Shown here: one piece after another, positions 1 to 5,827 of the stretch
How the letters are laid out: every line of letters starts with the position of its first letter
Position numbering within the stretch: position 1 is the first letter of the stretch
Origin: an uncultured Campylobacteraceae bacterium
GTDB lineage: Bacteria; Campylobacterota; Campylobacteria; Campylobacterales; Arcobacteraceae
Assembly (NCBI GenBank): GCA_913057765.1
Contig: CAJXPH010000122.1
Location: 1-8,187, forward strand
Direction: 5' to 3'
DNA length: 8,187 nucleotides
Notes under the pieces: model-generated
The model's database searches: none
The model's input: the letters and a program-made list of their open reading frames with translations, nothing else
Told to the model about the DNA's origin: nothing
Translations under genes and position numbers: made by a program

Positions 1-36
1 TCTTCGTCGGCAGCGTCAGATGTGTATAAGAGACAG
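1..36 (+). other. Illumina Nextera i5-side adapter (artefact)
   Basis: This is library adapter, not genomic DNA. TCGTCGGCAGCGTC at 4-17 is the Nextera read-1 primer arm, and AGATGTGTATAAGAGACAG at 18-36 is the Tn5 mosaic end. The first three bases (TCT) would be the end of the i5 index. Genomic sequence begins at 37. It should be trimmed and must not be read as a transposon end. Confidence 0.98.
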
Positions 37-40
37 ATTA

Positions 41-46
41 TATAAT
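41..46 (+). promoter_or_regulatory. Possible -10 box upstream of ruvA
   Basis: TATAAT lies 58 nt before the ruvA ATG, in the 67-nt stretch between the adapter and ruvA. A -10 box without a clear -35 is normal for sigma-70 promoters in Campylobacterota. The adapter cuts off everything further upstream, so it is not possible to tell whether ruvA starts the operon or follows another gene. Confidence 0.3.
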
Positions 47-103
47 GAACTTTATTTATTATTAATTAAATCTTATTAAAATTTAAGAATTCAAGAGAAA
101 AGT

Positions 104-664
104 ATGATAGTAGGCTTAGAAGGCATTATAGAAAAGAAAGAACCCACGTTATTAAATTTAAATGTTAATGGGATTATATATGAAGTTTTTGTTTCTGTTA
201 ACTGCAGTTCAAAAATAACCGACAACAAAATCAAATTATTTATTACTCATATTATAAGAGAAGATTCACAAACACTTTATGGTTTTTTAGATCAAAATGA
301 AAAAAAACTTTTTGATACAGTTATAAAAATAAATGGAGTAGGTCCTAAAGTTGCACTTGCAATTTGTTCTACCTTTACCCCAAGTTCATTTTCTCAGATA
401 GTAACTTCGAATGACGTATCAATGTTAAAAAGAGTTCCTGGTATTGGGCCTAAAGGCGCAAGTAGAATTCTTGTAGAATTATCTGGATTTATTATAGATG
501 GTGATGAGGAAAGTGACAGTGCTGCTTCATCTTCATTAGAAGCCTCATTGGCTTTAGAATCTTTAGGGTTTAAAAAAGATATAGTATCAAAAGTATTAAA
601 GACTTGTGATGCAACTACAACAAGTGATTTAGTTAGACAAGCACTTAAAAAATTACAAAAATAA
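104..664 (+). CDS. ruvA: Holliday junction branch migration complex subunit RuvA
   Basis: RuvA binds four-way DNA junctions as a tetramer and loads the RuvB motor for branch migration during recombination and repair, ahead of RuvC cleavage. At 186 aa the length is normal for the family. Residues 1-62 form the OB-fold domain, starting MIVGLEG and ending with the typical R-E-D-x-x-x-LYGF at 52-61. Residues 68-130 carry two helix-hairpin-helix motifs that grip the DNA backbone: INGVGPKVAL around 76-85 and VPGIGPKGASRIL at 111-123. An acidic, Ser-rich linker (132-145) leads to the small RuvB-binding domain at about 146-186. The second hairpin reads GPKGAS where GKKTAQ is commoner, probably harmless divergence. 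The ATG at 104 gives the standard N-terminus, although the upstream GAGAAAA is a weak ribosome binding site. First gene of the operon, 28 nt before ddl. Confidence 0.97.
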   Translation: MIVGLEGIIEKKEPTLLNLNVNGIIYEVFVSVNCSSKITDNKIKLFITHIIREDSQTLYGFLDQNEKKLFDTVIKINGVGPKVALAICSTFTPSSFSQIVTSNDVSMLKRVPGIGPKGASRILVELSGFIIDGDEESDSAASSSLEASLALESLGFKKDIVSKVLKTCDATTTSDLVRQALKKLQK

Positions 665-692
665 AATTTATAATAGATTTTAGGAGAGAAAA

Positions 693-1727
693 TTGAAATT
701 AGGTATAGTTTTTGGAAGTAAATCTTATGAACATGAGATATCAATAGTTTCTGCAATTGCAATGAAAGATGTTTTAAAAGATGAATTAATTTATATTTTT
801 TGTGATCAAAACAGAGATTTTTATCATATACCAACTAATACAATAACATCAAAACTGTTTAGTTCTGGTGAATATAAAAAATGTGATGCACTTACAATCA
901 AAAAAAGTGGCTTTTCAAAAAAAGCTATGTTTGGTGAAAAATCTTTAGATGTGGATGTTATTTTAAATATTACTCATGGTGGTGATGGAGAAGATGGACT
1001 TTTAGCTTCAATGTTTGAGTTTTATAACCTTCCATATATTGGTCCAAGAAAATCTGCTTGTGCAGTAAGCTTCAATAAGTTTTTAACAAAAGGGTATGCT
1101 CATAGCGTAGATGTTAAAACAATTCAATATAAATATTATACAAAAGCAGATTCTGTAAATGTAGTACAATTTCCAGTTATTATTAAACCAGTAACATTAG
1201 GAAGTTCTATTGGTGTTTCAATTGTAAAAACTCAAGAAGAATTATCTTATTCTCTTGATGTAGCATATGAGTTTGATGATGCAATTATTATTGAGCCATT
1301 TATTGGTGGAATTAAAGAATATAATCTTGCTGGTACAAAAATTAATGGAGAATTTAATTTTTCAATTATTGAAGAACCTCAAAAAGCAGAGTTTCTAGAT
1401 TTTGATAAGAAATATTTGGATTTTGCAAGAACTTCAACTGCTTTAAAAGCTGATATTTCAGAAGAAATAGAAGAAAAAATAAAAGAATCATTTAAAAAGA
1501 TTTATAATACATTATTTGATGGTTCATTAATTAGATGTGATTTTTTTGTACAAGACAATGAAGTATATTTAAATGAAATCAATCCAATACCTGGTTCTAT
1601 GTCAAACTATCTTTTTGAAGATTTTAATTCTACATTAACATCTTTAGCAAAATCTTTACCAAAAGAAAAAGATATTAAAATTACATATGAATACGTAAAT
1701 AAAATTCAAGCATCTAAGGGTAAATAA
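693..1727 (+). CDS. ddl: D-alanine--D-alanine ligase
   Basis: Cytoplasmic ATP-grasp enzyme that joins two D-alanines using ATP. The dipeptide is the substrate of MurF, encoded two genes downstream. The 344-aa protein has every signature of the family. FGSKSYEHEIS at 7-17 includes Glu13, which binds the first D-Ala. HGGDGEDG is at 95-102. The ATP-grasp loop KPVTLGSSIGV spans 165-175. E201 and E208 are ATP- and metal-side residues, R281 and D283 lie in the RCDFF motif, and the C-terminal ENxxPG-type metal-binding motif reads NEINPIPGSMSNY at 294-306. The start is TTG at 693, supported by AGGAG at 682-686 with 6 nt spacing and by the usual position of the first beta strand. The stop at 1725-1727 directly touches the start of the next gene. 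Confidence 0.97.
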   Translation: MKLGIVFGSKSYEHEISIVSAIAMKDVLKDELIYIFCDQNRDFYHIPTNTITSKLFSSGEYKKCDALTIKKSGFSKKAMFGEKSLDVDVILNITHGGDGEDGLLASMFEFYNLPYIGPRKSACAVSFNKFLTKGYAHSVDVKTIQYKYYTKADSVNVVQFPVIIKPVTLGSSIGVSIVKTQEELSYSLDVAYEFDDAIIIEPFIGGIKEYNLAGTKINGEFNFSIIEEPQKAEFLDFDKKYLDFARTSTALKADISEEIEEKIKESFKKIYNTLFDGSLIRCDFFVQDNEVYLNEINPIPGSMSNYLFEDFNSTLTSLAKSLPKEKDIKITYEYVNKIQASKGK

Positions 1728-2447
1728 TTGGCTCTAAAGAGTATAAATCTATTAGATAAACAATTTAATATTTCTTATGAAATAGTAAATCCAAGTGCTA
1801 GTGAAGATATAGTTTTTCTTCATGGCTGGGGTTCAAATAAAGATATTATGAAACAGGCATTTGCTAGTACTTTAGAAAACTATCGACATATATACATTGA
1901 TATGCCTGGTTTTGGAAAAAGTACAAATGACTATGCCCTTACAACATCTGACTATGCAAACATAATACAAGAGTTTTTTTATAACTTAAATGCAAATGTG
2001 GTGGCAGTTGCTGGACATTCCTTTGGTGGAAAAGTTGCTGCTTTACTTAACCCAAAAAATCTTATTTTACTTAGTACAGCTGGTATTTTAGAAGAAAAAC
2101 CTTTTGATGTAAAAATGAAAATCAAAATGGCAAAAACTTTAAATAGTTTTGGTTTAGGAAAAGTCACAAAAGCTTTTAGAAGTAAAGATGTTGATAAAAT
2201 GAGTGAGAATATGTATGCAACATTTAAAAATGTTGTAGATGAAGACTTTTCAAAATCTTTTGAAAATTATGAAAAAAATGCTATGATTTTCTGGGGCGAA
2301 GATGATAGTGCAACAACATTACCTTCTGGTAAAAAAATAAATAGTTTAATAAAAAATAGTAGTTTCGAGTCGTATAAAGGAGACCATTACTTTTTTATTA
2401 GAAATGCACAAGATATTGCCCTAAGAATTGAAAACGGAATTAAATAA
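1728..2447 (+). CDS. Alpha/beta hydrolase, substrate unknown
   Basis: Alpha/beta-hydrolase-fold protein of 239 aa. HGWGS at 32-36 supplies the oxyanion side, and DMPGFGKS at 58-65 is the typical strand-4 loop. GHSFGG at 96-101 is the nucleophile elbow with Ser98. WGEDD at 189-193 offers the acid (Asp192 or Asp193), and GDH at 218-220 the catalytic His220, so the Ser-Asp-His triad is complete. There is no signal peptide, so it should be cytoplasmic. The TTG at 1728 begins immediately after the ddl stop. AAGGG at 1716-1720, inside the end of ddl, is its ribosome binding site, so the two genes are probably translationally coupled. It overlaps murF by 1 nt. Lying between two peptidoglycan precursor genes suggests a role linked to envelope synthesis, but the fold alone does not reveal a substrate; esterase or thioesterase activity is possible. 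Confidence 0.9.
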   Translation: MALKSINLLDKQFNISYEIVNPSASEDIVFLHGWGSNKDIMKQAFASTLENYRHIYIDMPGFGKSTNDYALTTSDYANIIQEFFYNLNANVVAVAGHSFGGKVAALLNPKNLILLSTAGILEEKPFDVKMKIKMAKTLNSFGLGKVTKAFRSKDVDKMSENMYATFKNVVDEDFSKSFENYEKNAMIFWGEDDSATTLPSGKKINSLIKNSSFESYKGDHYFFIRNAQDIALRIENGIK

Positions 2448-3883
2448 TGGAATACTTTAATATATTTACACATATTATACTAATCATGGCACTTGGTTGG
2501 TATCTAATTACAAACTTACAATGGTATAACTACAAGTTAGAAAGAGTTGTTTTAAAACATCATAAGTGGCAATGGCATATTACATATTTTGTAGCACCTA
2601 TTGTTCTTTTTTATTTATTGCCAGATATGTATTTTGCAATATATTTTTATCTTCTATTTCTTACTAGTTTTATTTTATGGAATAAAAAACTAGATCGTCC
2701 TTTAGTTTTAACTGGGCGGGTTAAAAGATTTTTAGCAATTTTATTGTTTACGACATTTGCAATAACTGCTTTGTGTCTTGCCAGTGAATCTTGTCATTCA
2801 ACAGCTGTATTTATTCCTTTATTTGTTGCTTTTGGGATATCTCATCTTTTAGAAAAAATATTTTTTATATCTTTTAAGCACAAAGCAAAAGAAAGATTTC
2901 AAGCAATACCAAATCTTAAAACTATTGCAATTACTGCTTCATATGGAAAAACATCAATTAAGAACTATTTATACCAAGTATTAAAAAGAAAATATAAAGT
3001 ATACAAAACTCCAAGATCTGTAAATACAATGGGTGGAATTGTACTTGATGTGAATAGAGACTTACCTCTTGATACCCAAATCTATATTGCAGAAGCAGGA
3101 GCTAGAGAAAAAGGTGATATTGAAGAAATCACTATGTTCTTAGAACCTGAATATTGTATTTTAGGAAGTGTTGGAGAACAACATATTGAGTACTTTAAAA
3201 CTTTAGATAATATTATTCATACAAAAATGGAAATACTAAAATCACCGAAGATGATAAGAGGTTTTGTCCATGAATCTGTACCTATGAAAGAGTACAAAAC
3301 TATTACAAAATTTCCAGATAATTTAAATGTAACTATGTCAAACCTTGATGGTATTTGGTTTGATATTATAATAGATGGAGAACAACAACATTTCCATGCA
3401 CCAATACTAGGAAGCTTCAATGCTATAAATTTAACAGCAGTTATTTTAACAGCTTACGAGCTTGGCATGACTATTGATGAAATAAAAATGGCTTTAAAAG
3501 ATTTACCACAAGTTGAACATAGATTACAAAAGATTGAAGCTGGTGGAAAAGTAATTGTTGATGATAGTTTTAATGGAAATTTAGAAGGAATGCTAGAAGC
3601 TGTAAATATCTGTTCTACATATGAAGGAAGAAAAGTAATTGTAACTCCTGGACTTGTGGAATCAACATCAGAAGCGAATATTTTACTTGCAACAGAAATA
3701 AATGAAAAGTTTGATTTTGTAATTATCACTGGTAGTTTAAATACACATCTTTTAAGTGCGAATATTGATGATAATAAGTTATATATTTTAAAAGAGAAAA
3801 AAGATTTAGAAGCTTCACTTGCAACACTTACAAAGCAGGGTGATTTAATTCTTTTTGCAAATGATGCACCAAACTTTATCTAA
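2447..3883 (+). CDS. murF: MurF, UDP-MurNAc-tripeptide--D-Ala-D-Ala ligase, membrane-anchored form
   Basis: MurF uses ATP to attach D-Ala-D-Ala to UDP-MurNAc-tripeptide, the last cytoplasmic step of peptidoglycan monomer synthesis. Residues about 6-135 contain four or five hydrophobic helices (near 6-24, 43-58, 60-78, 92-112, 120-135) in place of the usual soluble UDP-binding domain. A basic linker (KHKAKER, 144-150) precedes the Mur ligase core. The P-loop is ITASYGKTS at 162-170, with Lys168 and Thr169. Further core motifs are EAGAREKGDI at 216-225, GSVGEQHIEYF at 240-250 with His246, GSFNAINLTA at 322-331, and the C-terminal VDDSFNGN at 371-378, equivalent to DDSYNAN of typical MurF. That motif separates MurF from MurC, MurD and MurE. 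The ATG at 2447 overlaps the hydrolase stop (ATAATG), suggesting coupled translation. The 478-aa length is normal for this form. Confidence 0.92.
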   Translation: MEYFNIFTHIILIMALGWYLITNLQWYNYKLERVVLKHHKWQWHITYFVAPIVLFYLLPDMYFAIYFYLLFLTSFILWNKKLDRPLVLTGRVKRFLAILLFTTFAITALCLASESCHSTAVFIPLFVAFGISHLLEKIFFISFKHKAKERFQAIPNLKTIAITASYGKTSIKNYLYQVLKRKYKVYKTPRSVNTMGGIVLDVNRDLPLDTQIYIAEAGAREKGDIEEITMFLEPEYCILGSVGEQHIEYFKTLDNIIHTKMEILKSPKMIRGFVHESVPMKEYKTITKFPDNLNVTMSNLDGIWFDIIIDGEQQHFHAPILGSFNAINLTAVILTAYELGMTIDEIKMALKDLPQVEHRLQKIEAGGKVIVDDSFNGNLEGMLEAVNICSTYEGRKVIVTPGLVESTSEANILLATEINEKFDFVIITGSLNTHLLSANIDDNKLYILKEKKDLEASLATLTKQGDLILFANDAPNFI

Positions 3884-3903
3884 GATAAGTATAGGAAAAT
3901 AAT

Positions 3904-4395
3904 ATGGATAGAATGTATGCTCCTTGGAGATTTGAATACGTAACAGAAGATAAAATAGAAGGTTGTGTATTTTGCCATATTTATGAAAACCCTAAAGATG
4001 ATGAAAAATTAGGTGTAGTTTTTAGAGATAAAAACTGTTATGTAGTTATGAATAAATATCCATATTCTCCAGGTCATATGATGATTATTCCAAATATTCA
4101 TACAGATAAAATTGAAGAACTTGAAGATGATGTTTGGTTGGAAATGTCACTTAGAGTTAAACAAGCTACTAAGATGCTAAAAGAAGTATTAAATGCCGAA
4201 GGTGTAAATATAGGTATGAACTTAAGTAAGGCAGCAGGTGCTGGTATTGCTGAACATGTTCATTATCATGTATTACCTAGATGGCTTGGTGATACGAATT
4301 TTATAACTGCTATTGGTGATACTAGAATTTATCCAGTTGATTTCGACAAAATATATAAGAAACTAAAAGAAAACTCTACTAAATACTTCTTATAA
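3904..4395 (+). CDS. HIT-family nucleotide hydrolase/transferase (Ap4A phosphorylase-like)
   Basis: Small cytoplasmic histidine-triad protein of 163 aa that should act on nucleotide phosphoester or phosphoanhydride bonds, for example dinucleoside polyphosphates. The active-site triad HVHYHVLPRW spans 118-127 (His118, His120, His122), and the middle or last His is the nucleophile in related enzymes. CVFC at 21-24, together with His66, resembles the zinc site of the Ap4A phosphorylase/FHIT-like branch, and the opening MDRMYAPWRFEYV is typical of that branch. The exact substrate cannot be assigned. AGGA at 3893-3896 sits 7 nt before the ATG. It lies 20 nt after murF and is the last gene of the operon. 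The stop codon falls inside the palindromic element that follows. Confidence 0.93.
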   Translation: MDRMYAPWRFEYVTEDKIEGCVFCHIYENPKDDEKLGVVFRDKNCYVVMNKYPYSPGHMMIIPNIHTDKIEELEDDVWLEMSLRVKQATKMLKEVLNAEGVNIGMNLSKAAGAGIAEHVHYHVLPRWLGDTNFITAIGDTRIYPVDFDKIYKKLKENSTKYFL

Positions 4396-4515
4396 AAGCC
4401 ATCTTTTTCATGATTTCTGCGTTGAATAAATTCTTTTATTCAGTCACATACTTTAGTATGCTCCTTCACAAAAAAATTCCTTCGCCTTGAACTAATTAAA
4501 AATATGACTTTTATA
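4391..4515. repeat. 125-bp imperfect palindromic intergenic element
   Basis: The two ends are inverted copies with one mismatch: TATAAAAGCCAT at 4391-4402 against ATGACTTTTATA at 4504-4515. The centre is a tight inverted repeat, CATACT at 4447-4452 and AGTATG at 4455-4460. Both dyads share the same midpoint (about 4453), and the arms between them match loosely after reverse complementing, so the whole is one degraded palindrome. It has no coding potential. The left end overlaps the HIT stop codon. It may fold into a long RNA hairpin that helps end the operon transcript. Size, symmetry and intergenic position suggest a dispersed repeat or MITE-like element, but copy number cannot be seen from one window. 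Confidence 0.7.
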
Positions 4516-4519
4516 GTTT

Positions 4520-4537
4520 TGTGACGCTAGATGTGAC
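4520..4537 (+). promoter_or_regulatory. TGTGAC direct repeat, possible operator
   Basis: TGTGAC occurs at 4520-4525 and again at 4532-4537, a 12-bp period. It sits where the -35 region would be for the TATAAT at 4548-4553. Direct repeats at such a place can bind a regulator, but no known binding site is recognised. Confidence 0.25.
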
Positions 4538-4547
4538 ACCTTTTTTA

Positions 4548-4553
4548 TATAAT
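4548..4553 (+). promoter_or_regulatory. Probable -10 box of the 326-aa protein gene
   Basis: A perfect TATAAT lies 20 nt before the ATG at 4574 and is preceded by a T-rich stretch. The implied transcript would start near 4560, giving a very short leader that contains the ribosome binding site AGGAG at 4563-4567. Confidence 0.5.
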
Positions 4554-4573
4554 AAATGAAGTAGGAGTATAAC

Positions 4574-5554
4574 ATGGGATGGAAAGGTAATTTAAGGTCT
4601 TTTAATTCTGCTATGAAAAAAATAGATAGAGAATCAAAACGTAAACAAAAAGAATTAGAGAAACAACAAAAAGAATATGAAAAGATGGAAGCTTTAGAAC
4701 AAGCACGTTATGAAGTTGATGTATATGAGAACTATATAGATAGAATACAGTCTTTACATAAAGAAAGTGGACAAATTATTAATTGGGAGGAAGTTTCAAA
4801 AGGAAAACCGCCAATTGAACCAGTTCAAGAGTATTCCAAAATGAATAAGGCTAAGCACGAACTTGAAAGTTTTAAACCAAATTTTTTTCAAAAAATTTTG
4901 GGAAGTGTTGAAAAAAAGAAAAAACAATTAGAAGACAAAGTTAATAATTCTAAAATTATTGATGAGAAGAATTATAATCAAAGTATTATTCAATATGAAA
5001 AAGAATATCAAAAGTGGGAGGAAGAAGTATCTTTGTCTAAGAAAATTCTTTTGAATGATAAAACTTCAATAATGAAGGTTATAAAAGAAATGGGAACTTT
5101 TTCTGAAATTGAAGAAATAGGTTCTCAATTAGAAATCAATTTTGTGAATGATAAAATTAATATTGAACTAATTGTACATAGTAATGAAATAATACCTAAG
5201 GAGAAAAAAAGTTTATTGAGCAGTGGTAAACTATCAATTAAAAATCTTCCAAAAGGACAATATAATGAAATTTATCAAGATTATGTATGTAGTTCTATAT
5301 TAAGAGTTTCAAGAGAAGTTTTTGCATTGGTATCTGTTGATATGATAATAGTTACTGCAAAAGATACTATATTAGATAAAAAAACTGGGCATAAAGAGAT
5401 ATTACCAATCGTTTCTGTTGCCGTATCTAAAAAATCATTTGAGTATTTAAATCTAGATGCTATTGACCCATCAGATTCATTTGATAATTTTTTGCATAAT
5501 ATGAATTTTAAAAAAACAACAGGATTTAACTCTGTTGAGAAAGTCTCAATTTAA
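4574..5554 (+). CDS. Conserved-looking protein of unknown function with N-terminal coiled coil
   Basis: No named family was recognised for this 326-aa protein. The start is firm: AGGAG at 4563-4567 is 6 nt from the ATG, with a -10 box just upstream. Residues about 14-60 are a highly charged Lys/Glu/Gln helix likely to form a coiled coil. Residues 92-160 are again helical and basic, with a KKKK stretch near 114. From about 165 the composition becomes globular and mixed alpha/beta; a hydrophobic core strand (SVDMIIVTA) lies near 254-262. The C-terminal part has a motif-like run, GHKEILPIVSVAV, followed by DPSDSFDNFLHNM. There is no signal peptide or membrane segment, so it is probably cytoplasmic. 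It is monocistronic, placed between a palindromic repeat and a structured-RNA candidate, which suggests an accessory gene. Codon use resembles its neighbours. Confidence 0.85.
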   Translation: MGWKGNLRSFNSAMKKIDRESKRKQKELEKQQKEYEKMEALEQARYEVDVYENYIDRIQSLHKESGQIINWEEVSKGKPPIEPVQEYSKMNKAKHELESFKPNFFQKILGSVEKKKKQLEDKVNNSKIIDEKNYNQSIIQYEKEYQKWEEEVSLSKKILLNDKTSIMKVIKEMGTFSEIEEIGSQLEINFVNDKINIELIVHSNEIIPKEKKSLLSSGKLSIKNLPKGQYNEIYQDYVCSSILRVSREVFALVSVDMIIVTAKDTILDKKTGHKEILPIVSVAVSKKSFEYLNLDAIDPSDSFDNFLHNMNFKKTTGFNSVEKVSI

Positions 5555-5558
5555 TTTT
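5535..5558 (+). terminator. Weak terminator-like hairpin at the end of the 326-aa gene
   Basis: TTGAGA at 5535-5540 pairs with TCTCAA at 5544-5549 around a 3-nt loop, followed by a T-rich tail (TTTAATTTT). It overlaps the last codons. The stem is short and AT-rich, so it is only a weak candidate. Confidence 0.3.
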
Positions 5559-5569
5559 AAGATTTTGAA

Positions 5570-5740
5570 ATCCAGCCTTTGTTAAAGCCGGAAGTTTTAT
5601 AATTATTTTCGGATAAGACCTAGAATGTTTGAAAGGAAGAAGTGACTAACTGTCACTTTTGGATTGAGTTTCGCAGGTCAGAAAATTATTAGAAAACTGT
5701 AGGGAAGCTTTACCTTTAACAACTTGGCTGGTGGCTTTTT
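5570..5740 (+). ncRNA. ssrS: Candidate 6S RNA (SsrS)
   Basis: 6S RNA is a rod-shaped RNA of about 160-200 nt that mimics an open promoter and sequesters the housekeeping RNA polymerase. This gene-free stretch folds end to end. CCAGCC at 5572-5577 pairs with GGCTGG at 5726-5731, and TGTTAAAG at 5580-5587 with CTTTAACA at 5714-5721. An asymmetric loop follows (5588-5592 against 5699-5713). Then an AT-only-type helix runs 5593-5610 against 5681-5698 with two mismatches, GACCT at 5617-5621 pairs with AGGTC at 5675-5679, and a 9-bp apical hairpin joins 5638-5646 to 5652-5660. AGCCG followed by UUU-AUA on the 5' side, and AAAACUG then ACCUU-AAC on the 3' side, recall the bubble-flanking parts of E. 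coli 6S RNA as I remember it. A T5 run at 5736-5740 may mark the 3' end. The ends are approximate. Confidence 0.68.
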
Positions 5741-5765
5741 ATTTTACTTTTTGCCACCAAAAAGT
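5729..5765. repeat. Two overlapping, mutually exclusive inverted repeats
   Basis: TGGTGGC at 5729-5735 pairs perfectly with GCCACCA at 5753-5759 around a 17-nt T-rich loop. A second perfect hairpin, ACTTTTTG at 5746-5753 and CAAAAAGT at 5758-5765 with loop CCAC, uses some of the same bases, so only one can form at a time. They lie directly after the structured RNA and may act in ending its transcript or processing its 3' end. Confidence 0.5.
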
Positions 5766-5796
5766 GATAAAATATATTACTAAAAAGAAAAGAATG

Positions 5797-5802
5797 TATA
5801 AT
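5797..5802 (+). promoter_or_regulatory. Probable -10 box of the deformylase gene
   Basis: A perfect TATAAT lies 25 nt before the deformylase ATG, directly after a TG. The predicted start near 5809 leaves a leader of about 20 nt, so the gene need not depend on transcription through the upstream RNA. Confidence 0.5.
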
Positions 5803-5827
5803 ATAAAAAACTATAAAAAGAATAAAA

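Noticed and set aside
18..36. Tn5/IS50 mosaic end sequence at both contig ends, as if a composite transposon
   Set aside because: The flanking bases are the Nextera read-1 and read-2 arms plus an i7 index, so both are library adapters, not a mobile element.
394..834. 146-aa open frame on the minus strand
   Set aside because: It is antisense to ruvA and ddl, both strongly supported by motifs, and its product has no domain-like features.
3454..3729. 91-aa open frame on the minus strand, with others at 1979-2167 and 3217-3420
   Set aside because: They are antisense shadows inside the hydrolase and murF genes, with no supporting start signals or family resemblance.
4396..4573. CRISPR array or tRNA in the gap after the HIT gene
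   Set aside because: There are no regularly spaced repeats and no cloverleaf; the gap is explained by the palindromic element and a promoter.
5570..5740. Structured RNA considered as SRP RNA, tmRNA or RNase P RNA
   Set aside because: The SRP core loop (GGAAGGAAGCAGC-type), a tRNA-like end with CCA for tmRNA, and the conserved RNase P core are all absent; the rod shape fits 6S RNA better.
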